Part shown: in pieces, positions 1 to 64,000 of the stretch
Position numbering within the stretch: the first letter of the stretch is position 1
Layout: each line of letters begins with the position of its first letter
Assembly: GCA_023052935.1 (NCBI GenBank)
Contig: CM041298.1
Coordinates: 3,658,001-3,722,000 of the forward strand
Direction of reading: 5' to 3'
DNA: 64,000 bases
Source of the DNA: Piezodorus guildinii
Lineage: Eukaryota > Arthropoda > Insecta > Hemiptera > Pentatomidae
Made by a program: the position numbers and the translations under genes
The notes under the pieces: model-generated
What the model saw: the letters and a program-made list of their open reading frames with translations, nothing else
The model's database searches: none
What the model was told of the DNA's origin: nothing

Positions 1-165
1 CAATACTTTATACAAGACAAGTATTTAATCCAATACTTTATACAAGACAAGTATTTAATCTAATACTTTATACAAGACAAGTATTTAATCAAATGCTTTA
101 TAAAAGACAAGTATTTAATCCAATACTTTATACAAGACAAGTATTTAATCAAATGCTTTATACAT
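1..165. repeat. 30-bp tandem repeat, about 5.5 copies
   Basis: Unit caatactttatacaagaca + agtatttaatc, with a few substitutions. It begins at the window edge, so the array may be longer. Confidence 0.9.
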
Positions 166-607
166 GATATTAAATATTGTTCATTCATTCTTGTGTGATA
201 CATCTTCTGTCCTTTCTTGAAGATCATAATTTTCTAAGTTTTAAAAAAATGAAATGAAATGAAATGAATGAATGAAATGAAAATGAAATGAATGAAATGA
301 AAAAATAATTTTTATTCTGGGACAGCTAGTCCCCTAAGAATAATATAAATGTACATTAAAGTATTAATCTTCTGGCTATTACGTCTACAGAATATGCATC
401 ATATAACAAATTATAATCATATTATGAATAAAAAAAATAAATAAATAATAAAAAATAGAAAATGTATAAATACACTTAAACACACGCATATATATGTACA
501 AGGTAATATTGCAACCTTATAATTAATAAAAGAAATAAAATCAACTGAAGCATTGAATAGTTAAAAAAAAAGAAATTAAATAAATAAACAATGTAATTAG
601 TCAAAAC

Positions 608-1945
608 TTATAAAGGCGCGGTAGACTGATATTCAAGGAGATGGATAAATAGTTTATGTTTGAAGGAAGTTAAGGATTGGGATGTACGAATAGGCATGGG
701 TAAGGAGTTCCAAAATGAAGTAGCACGAATAACGAAAGATCTCTTGAAGGAAGTAGTTCTGTAAGAGGGAATGAACAAGTTCAGGGACTGGGATCTTGTG
801 TTGATAGGATGGACAGAGGAGAGTGGGGTGAACATGTTATGAAGAATATAGAAAGGTTTTTTGGTTCTGAAGGATTGGTAAAGATGGGTTCCTAGGAAGT
901 ATTGCCGTCGGAATTTCGGATAAAGCCATTTCAACTCGGCGTACCAGGTGGAGACCTGAGAGCGCCTGGGAATTCTGAAGATGAATCTAATGAAGCAGTT
1001 CATTAGTCTCTTCAGCCTCATCTCAAGTGTCTCTGACAGTCCGCCAAACACCAGGCAGCCATAATCGAAGTGGGGGAATATAAGAGAGGAGACTAGGAGC
1101 TGGCGGGTTTTAAGAGGTATTTGATCACGGAGTCTGAGGAACTGTTTGAGAATGGCTATGGATTTTCTGGAGATTTGAGAGACATGATTATTCCAGGATA
1201 GGTTTTGGTCGAGGAATATACCTAGGTTTTTAACAGATTTGTGGAAGATGATGGGTCTATGGTTAAGGTAGAGTAATGGGTGACAGGTGAGGGAGTTGAG
1301 GAGATGTTTGGAACCAATGAGGATGGCTTTGGTTTTGTTGACATTAAGCTTTAGACCATTATTGATGGCCCATAAATTGATGCTGTCGATGTCTTCTTGT
1401 AATTTTTGGACCATCTCAGGCATTTCAGAGGGATGGAAGGAAAGGTAAATTTGGAGGTCATCAGCATACAGGTGATATTTAGAGTTATGTATGGAATTAG
1501 GGAGATCATTGACATAGATGGAGAACAGGATAGGTGAAAGTGCTGACCCCTGAGGAACTCCATGAGTTAACGGAATAGGCGAGGAAGGAGGTTTGTTTGG
1601 GATTATCACATATTGGGATCGATAAGATAAGAAGGAAATAAACCAGTTTATTACATTTTCGGATACTGGAAGGTTTCTGATTTTGGAGAGAAGGATTTCA
1701 TGGTTTACCATATCGAAAGCTTTTGAGAAATCGAAGAGGACAAGGATTGATATTTTCTGTTTGTCTATAGAGGATTGAAGGTCTTGGGTGATTTTCAACA
1801 AAGCTGATTGTGTGGAATATTGGGATCTAAAGCCAGACTGGAAGGGAACAAGTAGGGATTTTTGTTCAAGAAAATTATAAAATTGGGAGTGGACTATTCT
1901 TTCGAGAGGTTTTGAGAGATTGGATAGGATCGATATGGGTCTGAA
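608..1945 (-). pseudogene. LINE ORF2, reverse transcriptase half
   Basis: Open from about 1945 to the stop at 608. Motifs: FRSQYSTQSALLK, LFDFSKAFDMVNHEILL (motif A), HGVPQGSALSPILFSIYVND (motif B) and YHLYADDLQIYL (catalytic YADD). The C-terminal region has LIFPHFDYGCLVF and FWNSLP, typical of CR1/Jockey-type elements. All catalytic residues are retained, so the insertion is young apart from the single frameshift. Confidence 0.85.
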
Positions 1946-3462
1946 GTCGATGCTGAGGAAGGGATAGGAACTTTGTTCAAAGGACGGACTATAACTTTCT
2001 TCCAGGCAATAGGAAAAATGGATCGTTGGAGGGAAAAGTTATAAATATGTAAGAGAGCTGGAAAGATGGCTGGGAGGCACAATTTTATAATTTTGACAGG
2101 AATTTGGTCAGGGCCGTAATCATTGGTTTTGGATTTAAGAATAGAGGATAGCAGATCGTCAGGTGAAATGTTCCGGAAATAAAAGTTCTCAGGGTCAAAG
2201 ATGCGTCGAGGGAAGCAGGATTGAGGTGGGTGAGGCATTATGATGGGATCAGCGAAATGCTTGTTCAGTTCGTCAGGAGTTACAGGGTAGATGGAGCTGG
2301 ATTTTGAATTGATCACGGATAGTTTTTTGAGGATTTTCCATTTAGATTTGGAATCAGGAGCTTGTGAAAGGGAATCGTGGAAATATTTAGCTTTAGCACG
2401 GCGTAAGGAAGATTGGGTGAGGTTTCGAAGGGATTTGAAGGTGGAAAAGTCATTGGTAGTTCTAGTGCGTTTGAATCTTCTTCTGGCTGCATCTCTATCT
2501 CTCATCAATTCTCTTATCTCTTGATTAATCCAAGGTGCGGGAAGACGCTTGAAGGTTGATGTTTTGAGCGGAGCATGGTTGTCAAGGAAAATAGAGAGAT
2601 TGGAAGATAGACATTCTACCATTTCGTCGATGGATGAGGAAGAGTAGATAGGTTCCAAGGATTGGTATAACGGATCGAGGTATGGGTTTATCTTTTCTGG
2701 AGTTAAGGAATCAAGATCACGCCAGGTGGCTGTCTTGGGGATTATTTGCGGAGTTGGAATGTTATAGGAGATATTGATAAGGTCGTGGTGTGAAAGAAAA
2801 GGGAGAGGAAACTGTGATGAAGAGGCTAATTTATAGGAAGAATCAATAATGAAGAGGTCCAACCATGTGCTGGAGAATCGTGTATGATGGGTGGGTTGAA
2901 AAGGAACAATAAATAGGTCTAAGGAATAAAGGAGGTTTGTTAGGTATGACTTATCCGGAGAATCAGATAGGAGATTGGTATTGAGGTCCCCGGTTATTAT
3001 TACATGGTTATACATTGGTATGTAGGTAAACAGGGAGGATTCGAAGGTGGGATCAAATCGGATTTGTGGAGGACGATAAATAACGATATATAGGAGAGTG
3101 AAGGAATCTTGAAAAATTTCCAGGAAAAGGTATTCGATATGAGGAGTGTCCAGAGAAGGGGATTTTAGAAGGGTTTTTACCCTCAGACTATCATGAACGA
3201 AAACACAGACGCCTCCACCAGTTCTGTCCTCCCGATCATGACGAACGAGGGTATGGTTGGGAATGGATACAGAGGAGGTGGGGATAAAAGGTTTCAACCA
3301 AGTTTCAGATACGGCAATAATGTGATAGAAATTATGAAGGAAATAGTCGAGAAATTCGTCAAAGTGCGCCTGAAGGGATTGAGAGTTAACGTGACATGAT
3401 AGTAGGATATTAGACATTTGAAGGAAAAATCGGGTTTGTATTATTGAAGATGTGGGAAACAA
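1894..3462 (-). pseudogene. LINE ORF2, endonuclease half
   Basis: 522 residues. Apurinic-type endonuclease motifs in order: LLSCHVNSQSL, AVSETWLKP (catalytic Glu), YRPP, ITGDLNTNL (Asp/Asn) and LSHHDLI. It then runs into the N-terminal reverse transcriptase (DYGPDQIPVKIIKL). The frame is lost near 1945, where the expected RPISILSNLSKPLE continues in the frame of the downstream half. ORF2 needs both halves to be functional, so this copy is inactive unless the shift is a sequence error. Confidence 0.82.
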
Positions 3463-3832
3463 AGGAACAATAGTAATAATAATATGAGATTAGCGGTAGA
3501 ATTCTTTCTTGGAGATACCTAGGGGTATTACATATAATAATAAAAATATATTTATAAAGAAATAAAATATTTACTATTAGAAATATAAGAAAATAAATAA
3601 ATAAACTTCCTAAATAAATAAATAAACTTCCCAAAATAAATAAATAAAATAAACTTAAGTTATAACTAACTAATTGATAACTTATAACTGTTAACATATA
3701 AATGAGATAAATAAATAAAATAAACTTCCTTGTTAAAATATGAAAGAAAAAAAATACATCTAAACCATATGCAATATTTTTAAATAGAAAAGAAAAAAAA
3801 AATAATGCATAAAAGGGAACGGTTACTTCATT

Positions 3833-4747
3833 TCATTGGAATATTTCTAAATCGTCTGATTTGTTAACGACTATTGCTGGCTGGCCATCATCTCGACGAC
3901 AGCGAACTTTGCCCCCAGAGAACCACACATACTTTATCTTGGCAGCGGCCTTCTTCTGCCTCGCCAACCAGTATAGGTGCCGATTCGTTGAGGACATCTC
4001 CTCCGCGATGTAAATCCGGTCGTCGCTGTCCCAGCCGAGGTGCCTAGTGGTGAAGTCCCTTTTAACTTTTCGAAGGCGAATCACCTCGTCCCGGACTGTC
4101 TGGCGAACGAAGCGCGCGACAATCGACGGTGGTCGGGGATCCTCTCTTCTTGTCCTTTTCCTTTCCACCTTATCCAGGTCCTCGGGCGAGATACGTACGC
4201 CCAGAGCGGCTCCGATAGCGCAAACGACTCCCTCAGGGGATTCCCCGGATTTTACCGGGATCCCTCTGATTTCAATAGAGTGAGAGAGATGAGCTTGCTC
4301 TGCGTGATTAAGCCGAAGCTCCATTGTTTTTATTTGGTTCTTTAAACTAATATTTTCATTTAATAGCTTTTCAATTAGTTCATCTTGCTTCTTTGCTCGA
4401 TCTTCCATTATCTTTAATCTTCCGTGAATTTCAAAACTAATATCAGCCTGTTTGTTCATATTTTCCTTTATTTCCTTCATGTCGTCGTTTAATTTTCCCA
4501 ACGCGACTAATATAGTTGTGATGTTCTCCTCCATATTTTTACTGGCAGAAGCGGTGGAAATTTTCGTCACTTGGGATTTTCCTGACATCTCGCAACTGCC
4601 ACATAGCCATTTTTTTCTCGCTTGTGCCAGGTCTGACTCCTGTACATTCGTACATTTTATATGACAAATAATTTTACATGAGAAACATGCGAGCGCCGTC
4701 TTTTCCTCCCTCGATACATTTCCGCTGCAGATCGAGCACACCGGCAT
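3833..4747 (-). CDS. LINE ORF1 protein with PHD-like zinc finger and coiled coil
   Basis: 304 residues, intact. Residues about 4-52 form a Cys/His cluster starting CSICSGNV and ending WLCGSC, spaced like a PHD finger. About 75-150 is charged and heptad-like (coiled coil). The C-terminal part (RPPSIVARFVRQTVRDEV and RHLGWDSDDRIYIAEEMS) resembles the RNA-binding domain of LINE ORF1 proteins. Likely binds element RNA in the RNP. The start is at the first ATG, just after the presumed 5' UTR. It is more GC-rich than its flanks. Confidence 0.8.
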   Translation of the reverse strand: MPVCSICSGNVSREEKTALACFSCKIICHIKCTNVQESDLAQARKKWLCGSCEMSGKSQVTKISTASASKNMEENITTILVALGKLNDDMKEIKENMNKQADISFEIHGRLKIMEDRAKKQDELIEKLLNENISLKNQIKTMELRLNHAEQAHLSHSIEIRGIPVKSGESPEGVVCAIGAALGVRISPEDLDKVERKRTRREDPRPPSIVARFVRQTVRDEVIRLRKVKRDFTTRHLGWDSDDRIYIAEEMSSTNRHLYWLARQKKAAAKIKYVWFSGGKVRCRRDDGQPAIVVNKSDDLEIFQ

Positions 4748-4860
4748 AGTGAAACGAGTGGTAGCACTGAGTAGTTAGTCGTGGTGGGGAGAAGGTATGG
4801 TGGGGGTAGCAGCGATGTTATTGCGCTAATACTAAGTCCCGCGTAAACAACTGCCTTGTA

Positions 4861-5335
4861 ATACGTAGCAGTTAATAACTAATACACTATTACTCCAAAA
4901 TCTTCAAAAGTAAAGTAATTTGCTCAATTAATCACCAAGTGATTCTCCCGCACTTTAATCTTTAAAATAAATAGTACTTACAGGAGCAGAAACTAATTGA
5001 TGAGCAGGTTGAAATAACAGATAACGTTAGTAGATGTTCACTAAACAAAGGCTCAAGCCAGACTGAAAAAATGACCAATTTTAATGTTGCGATTGTCACC
5101 TGTCAGTGATCACAAGCTATTAGGTCACTTGAAATGTTAAATTTGTCCGTCTAGAGCGTGTGATGTGATTCATTTTAAAAGGCAAGGCTTTACAAATATT
5201 TTAATTTAAAATTGTTTCCTAGTGACCCAATCGCAGACTCCCTGGGGTGTACGGACGCTTTTACCAATTACCATGGCTTTAACCAATTACTATTGCCTCT
5301 ATGAGTTTATATTCTTGTTAAAATACAAATTGTGT
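4861..5335. other. Intron or upstream sequence, nothing recognised
   Basis: AT-rich single-copy-looking sequence between the LINE and the first dynein exon. No coding, RNA or repeat signal seen. Confidence 0.5.
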
Positions 5336-5341
5336 GATTAG

Positions 5342-60239
<54,898 letters not shown>

Positions 60240-60710
60240 GTTATAATTATATCTTCGTACATCCTATAGCATAGTAATAGCGTGTAATCAATCTTATAAC
60301 ATAATAGAAATAATAATATACTGTAATATACCTATTTTTTATAATTATATTATTTATTTATTTATTATTGATTATTGTGATAAGGAGGCTAAATTTAGGA
60401 TAAAAGTAAAATTTAAATTAAAAAAACAGCTCCTGTTTGGTTGTTTGTTTACAAACATAGCATCCATTTTGGATGCTTAGAAAAAAGCACCTACCTCTGG
60501 CAGGTAGGATAGGATAAAAAAGGTACCTGAAGATGAAAAGGGGCGGGTAAGAGTTTTCAGTTTTGATTGGGGACCTGAGGGAGGTAAGGTTGCTGTCTGA
60601 ACATGGAGAATAATTATAGTTAGCCTGTATATTGTTTGTAAGTTATTATTATAATTAAAAAGTTAAATATTACTTAAGTTAAATATTCTTGACATGATAA
60701 ATTTGATATT
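60240..60710. other. Intron after exon 39, nothing recognised
   Basis: AT-rich. The next dynein exon is not seen here or later in the window. Confidence 0.45.
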
Positions 60711-60714
60711 GAGG

Positions 60715-62045
60715 GAGATAGAATTCCTGACGACCTCCGGACAGGCTTTATATCACCCATATTCAAAAAAGGTGACAGAAAGATATGCCGAAACTACAGG
60801 GGCATATGTGTGCAGAGCTCGATGAGCAGAGTTATGGGAAGACTACTCCGTGATAAATTATAGGATGCTTTCTTCACCCCAGAGGAACAGGCAGGCTTCA
60901 CAGCAGGGTGCTCCTGCATTGGCAACATCTTCGTCCTCAGGCAGCTCATTGAAAAATCTCGGGAAATGAACCAGGAGCTGCATTTAGCCTTTGTGGATCT
61001 TGAACAGGCATACGACAGCGTCCCAAGGAGCAGAATGTGGACTGCATTGAGAGAGGCGGGCATCGATAGCACCTTAATAGAAGCTGTGAGACACCTATAC
61101 CGAGATGATATCTACCGAGTGAAGATTGGAAAGCGGCTATCGGAGCCTTTCTCGGGAACTAAGGGTCTGAAGCAAGGATACAGCATGGCGCCGACTCTCT
61201 TCAAGATTTACCTTCACATGTCTGTAAGGCAATGGTTTGACCAGTGTGGAGATGTAGGATCCTTTATCGACGATGAACAGCTGGTCTCCCTTTTCTTTGC
61301 TGATGACCAGGTTGTGTTTGCTCGGAGGAAGGTGTACCTGGAGATGATAATAAGCTCTCTATGGGATTGCTACGAGTCCATGGGACTCAAAATAAACTTC
61401 GAAAAGACCGAATACATGGCTATAGGTGCTGAAAATGACGGTGATCTAAATGTTGACTCGGAGACATGTACAAAGGTGAATGTCTTTAAATATCTAGGAT
61501 CGTACCTGGACTCCTCTGGGTCATCAGAAACTGATGTTAGGAAAAAAGCAGAGCAAGCTCGAAAAGCCACACGCATGCTGCATCCGGTTCTGTGGAATAG
61601 GACAATTTTAAAGGAAAATAAACGAAGAATCTTCCACACCATCGTCGAGCCCATCTTAACGTATGCAGCCGAAACATGGACCATGTCATCCATGCTATAT
61701 TCCAAGCTCCAAGCAGTGGAAATGGACTTTTGGCGAAGATGTATACGTGTTACAAGAAGGGACAGACTTCAGAATGATATTGTTCGGGAGAGAATGGAGG
61801 TTCGCCAGTCTGTTAACAGCAGAATTGGACAGCGAAGACTAAGGTGGTATGACCATGTAAGGCGAATGCCTACAGAGCGTTGGCCGAATCGAGTTTTGGA
61901 CTGGCATCTGCCAGGAAGACGGAGACGAGGACGACCCAGAGGTAGATGGATTGGTGGAGTTGAAGAAGAAATGGCAGGCCGAGGTCTTGAGGATGGAGAT
62001 TGGCTGGACCGCGACCTCTGGTGCTCTGCCCTGAAGTAAAAGGCA
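60715..62045 (+). pseudogene. RTE-like LINE reverse transcriptase, 5' truncated
   Basis: From about 60715 the frame reads CRNYRGICVQSSMSRVMGRL with a TAG at about 60859-60861. It then continues open for 357 residues (60966-62039): LAFVDLEQAYDSVPRSRMW (A), GLKQGYSMAPTLFKIYLHM (B, Asp/Gly changed to YS), FFADDQVVFAR (C, FADD), VNVFKYLGSYLDSSGSSETD, TYAAETWTMS and the C-terminal RRLRWYDHVRRMP and GRRRRGRPRGRW. This domain order is that of RTE-type elements. It is the best-kept ORF of the last 4 kb. Confidence 0.85.
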
Positions 62046-62249
62046 ACCCACGTTGGAACGCCTTTAAAAGTAAAAGTAAGTAAATATTAAAAATGTGCCT
62101 GATTGTCAAGAACCCATACCATACCCTCAGAGTAAAATGAGTTTTAATTAAGTAAATATTGTGTTAATTGATTTTTTTTCTTAAAAGAATAATTTTTTTT
62201 AAATAAGTATATTATAATACATACATACATATTTAACTCAACAACCCGT

Positions 62250-63745
62250 TATTGAGTCTAGGCCTCCCCTAGCAGCCTCTGCCAGACGGCTCTGTCTTGT
62301 GCTGCAGCATTCCAGTTCCTGATGTTGAGCAGGCTCCTCGCATCCATCCCTACACCATCCAGCCTTCTTGTTTTGGGTCGTCCTACTTTCCTTGCTCGAT
62401 GCACCTCTCCTGTCAGTATCTTCTTTGGAATCTCAGAATCACTCATTCGAGCCACATGGCCAGCCCATCGGAGTCATCCTAGCTTTATAACCTTTACGAT
62501 GTCAGCATCCTTAAAGATATTGTAGAGTTCCCTGTTTTTTCTTTTCCTCCAGACCTCTCCTTCTCTTACTGTTCCGAATATTCTCCTGAGCACCTTCCTT
62601 TTGAAAATTAATAGCCTGTTCTCATCTGTCTTAGTAGTTGCCCATGCCTCTGATCGATAGGTGAGCACTGGACGTACCAGGGTCTTGTAAAGATTAATTT
62701 TTGTACTGGAGGAAAGATTTTTGCTCCTAAAATGCTTGGATAGGTCGTGGAAGCATCTGTTCGCACTATTGATTCGTCTGCTGATATCCTGAGATACATC
62801 GTTCCTGGAATTAATCTTAGATCCTAGGTACACAAAAGTCTCCACTCTGTGGAATTTATAGGGGCCAATGTTGAGGAATGCAATATGGTCTCCACCACCA
62901 CCCCCTACTCACATATGTTTAGTTTTATGTTCATTAACTGTGAGAGCTTCTGTTCTATTCTGCGGCAGCTGTTTCAAAAGCAATGAATGCCTCCTTCAAT
63001 ACCTTTTCTGAAGTCACCACAATGTCAATGACATCGTCTTAACCTGATAGCTGTACAGTCCTGTTAAATATGGTACCCGTTGTCTGAATTTTTGATTTTC
63101 GCACAGCTACCTCTAATGCCAAATTAAATAGAAGACAAGCAAGGGTGTCTCCTTTTGAGTTTTCCATAGTCATCTTTACAAGTCTTATAAGTTTTCCTGG
63201 GACTTTAAGCTCTTCTAGGACCTTGTACAGTTCTTCTCCACCGATGCTATCATATGCCGACTTGAAGTCGATGAAGAGATGGTGATGGTCAACTTGTATT
63301 CCATACCCTTTTCCAGGATCATCCATAATGTAAAGATCTGGTCGGTGGTTGAGCGGCCTCTTCTAAAACCTGATTGGTAATTTCGAAGTTCTCTCTCTGC
63401 GAATGGGACTAGTTTCTCAAACCGGACAATTGATAACACTCTATAAGCACAAGAGAGCAACACAATTCCCCTATAGTTAGCGCATTGATTTCGGTCCCCC
63501 TTCTTGTGCAGGAGACATATTACACCATGGTCCCATTCCTGCGGCATCCTTTCATCCATCCAGATATCCAGTATGAGCTCGAACAGCGCCTTTTCCAACT
63601 CCTTACCTCCATGCTTCAGTAGCTCTGCCTGAATGCCATCGATGCCAGAAGCCTTGTTGTTTTTGAGCTTACCAATGGCGTCTTCAACTTCATCTCGGTC
63701 AGGTGGTTCTAAGTCATCTCTTCTGTGCAATATGACGGACGTGTC
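62250..63745 (-). pseudogene. RTE-type LINE, decayed, opposite strand
   Basis: Minus order: DEVEDAIGKLKNNKASGIDG then NYRGIVLLSCAYRVLSIV, FRRGRSTTDQIFTLWMILEK, DFKSAYDSIGGEELYKVLEE (A), DTLACLLFNLAL, then METFVYLGSKINSRNDVSQ and the C-terminal KVGRPKTRRLDGVGMDARS. The YADD region is destroyed and several frame changes occur. Closely related to the copy at 36030-37790. Confidence 0.82.
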
Positions 63746-63749
63746 TGGA

Positions 63750-64000
63750 TGTTGATCTTATATCATATTATCATATAACCAGTACATAATAGCTTGTAAT
63801 CAATGCTATCTTTAGTATAGAATACTTTAAGTGCCTGGTCATTGAGAAGAGTTATTTATTGTGTTGTGAAGTTTTGGTCTAAATTCTAGGCCATCATCTG
63901 GTAAAAGAAAAATATAGATAACAATCAGCTCAAAATAATTGAAGATAAAAAAAAAATAAATAAAGTAATACTAATATTTTTATCAAAAAGAAATGTTTCC
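63750..64000. other. End of window, nothing recognised
   Basis: AT-rich intron-like sequence. Confidence 0.4.

Larger units (their letters stand above)
241..4800 (-). mobile_element. CR1/Jockey-type LINE, nearly full length
   Basis: Non-LTR retrotransposon on the minus strand, with ORF1 (3833-4747), endonuclease (1894-3462) and reverse transcriptase (608-about 1945). It ends at the low-coordinate side in an AT-rich 3' UTR and a tail that on the minus strand reads as repeated CATTT/CATTC (241-305), similar to microsatellite tails of CR1/L2 elements. A simple-repeat stretch of AAATAAATAAACTTCC type (3590-3725) lies between the ORFs. The 5' end is uncertain, near 4800. One frameshift splits ORF2. 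Clade assignment within CR1/Jockey is from motif style only. Confidence 0.8.

Overview
This is animal genomic DNA, most likely from an insect. It is AT-rich, has GT-AG introns, and carries many LINEs, mariner/Tc1 elements, tRNA-derived SINEs and minisatellites. Species cannot be fixed from the sequence; a hemipteran is a guess from the style of the RTE, mariner and SINE copies.

The only host gene I can support is one very long plus-strand gene for an axonemal dynein heavy chain. I reconstruct 39 consecutive exons between 5342 and 60239 (about 5.8 kb coding, about 1,930 codons, roughly the middle two fifths of a heavy chain). They run from the tail through the linker, AAA1, AAA2, AAA3 and AAA4. 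From remembered family sequences the best match is DNAH2, the 1-beta heavy chain of inner-arm dynein I1/f (kl-2 in Drosophila, from memory). Both ends of the gene lie outside the window. Splice phases agree at all junctions except around AAA3: exon 26 appears to lack one base, and exon 28, which should encode the AAA3 Walker A loop, has a stop and at least two frame changes. Either the copy is damaged or the assembly has local errors. The AAA2 Walker A has Ala where Gly is usual.

About 90% of the window is intron or flank filled with repeats. 1-4860: tandem repeat and a nearly complete minus-strand LINE with a PHD-finger ORF1. 5-20 kb: tail and linker exons with minisatellites, a 29-bp array of about 43 units (18050-19295) and foldback elements. 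20-32 kb: linker to AAA2, with a mariner (26573-27665) and a 268-bp near-perfect palindrome (29495-29762). 32-44 kb: AAA2 exons widely spaced by nested Jockey, R1-like, RTE and I-type LINE remains, an internally deleted mariner and a MITE family. 44-54 kb: AAA2/AAA3 exons, many minisatellites and a Tc1 element with both ends. 54-60 kb: AAA4 exons and long arrays. 60-64 kb: two RTE-type LINEs.

I found no convincing new protein system. The most unusual signal is structural: three of the 39 exons have a short tandem duplication (52, 60 or 62 bp) copying a splice site together with the adjoining exon end, within a gene carrying about 18 different minisatellites. Other points of interest are a MITE whose two ends both carry a consensus 5' splice site, and several long foldback palindromes.
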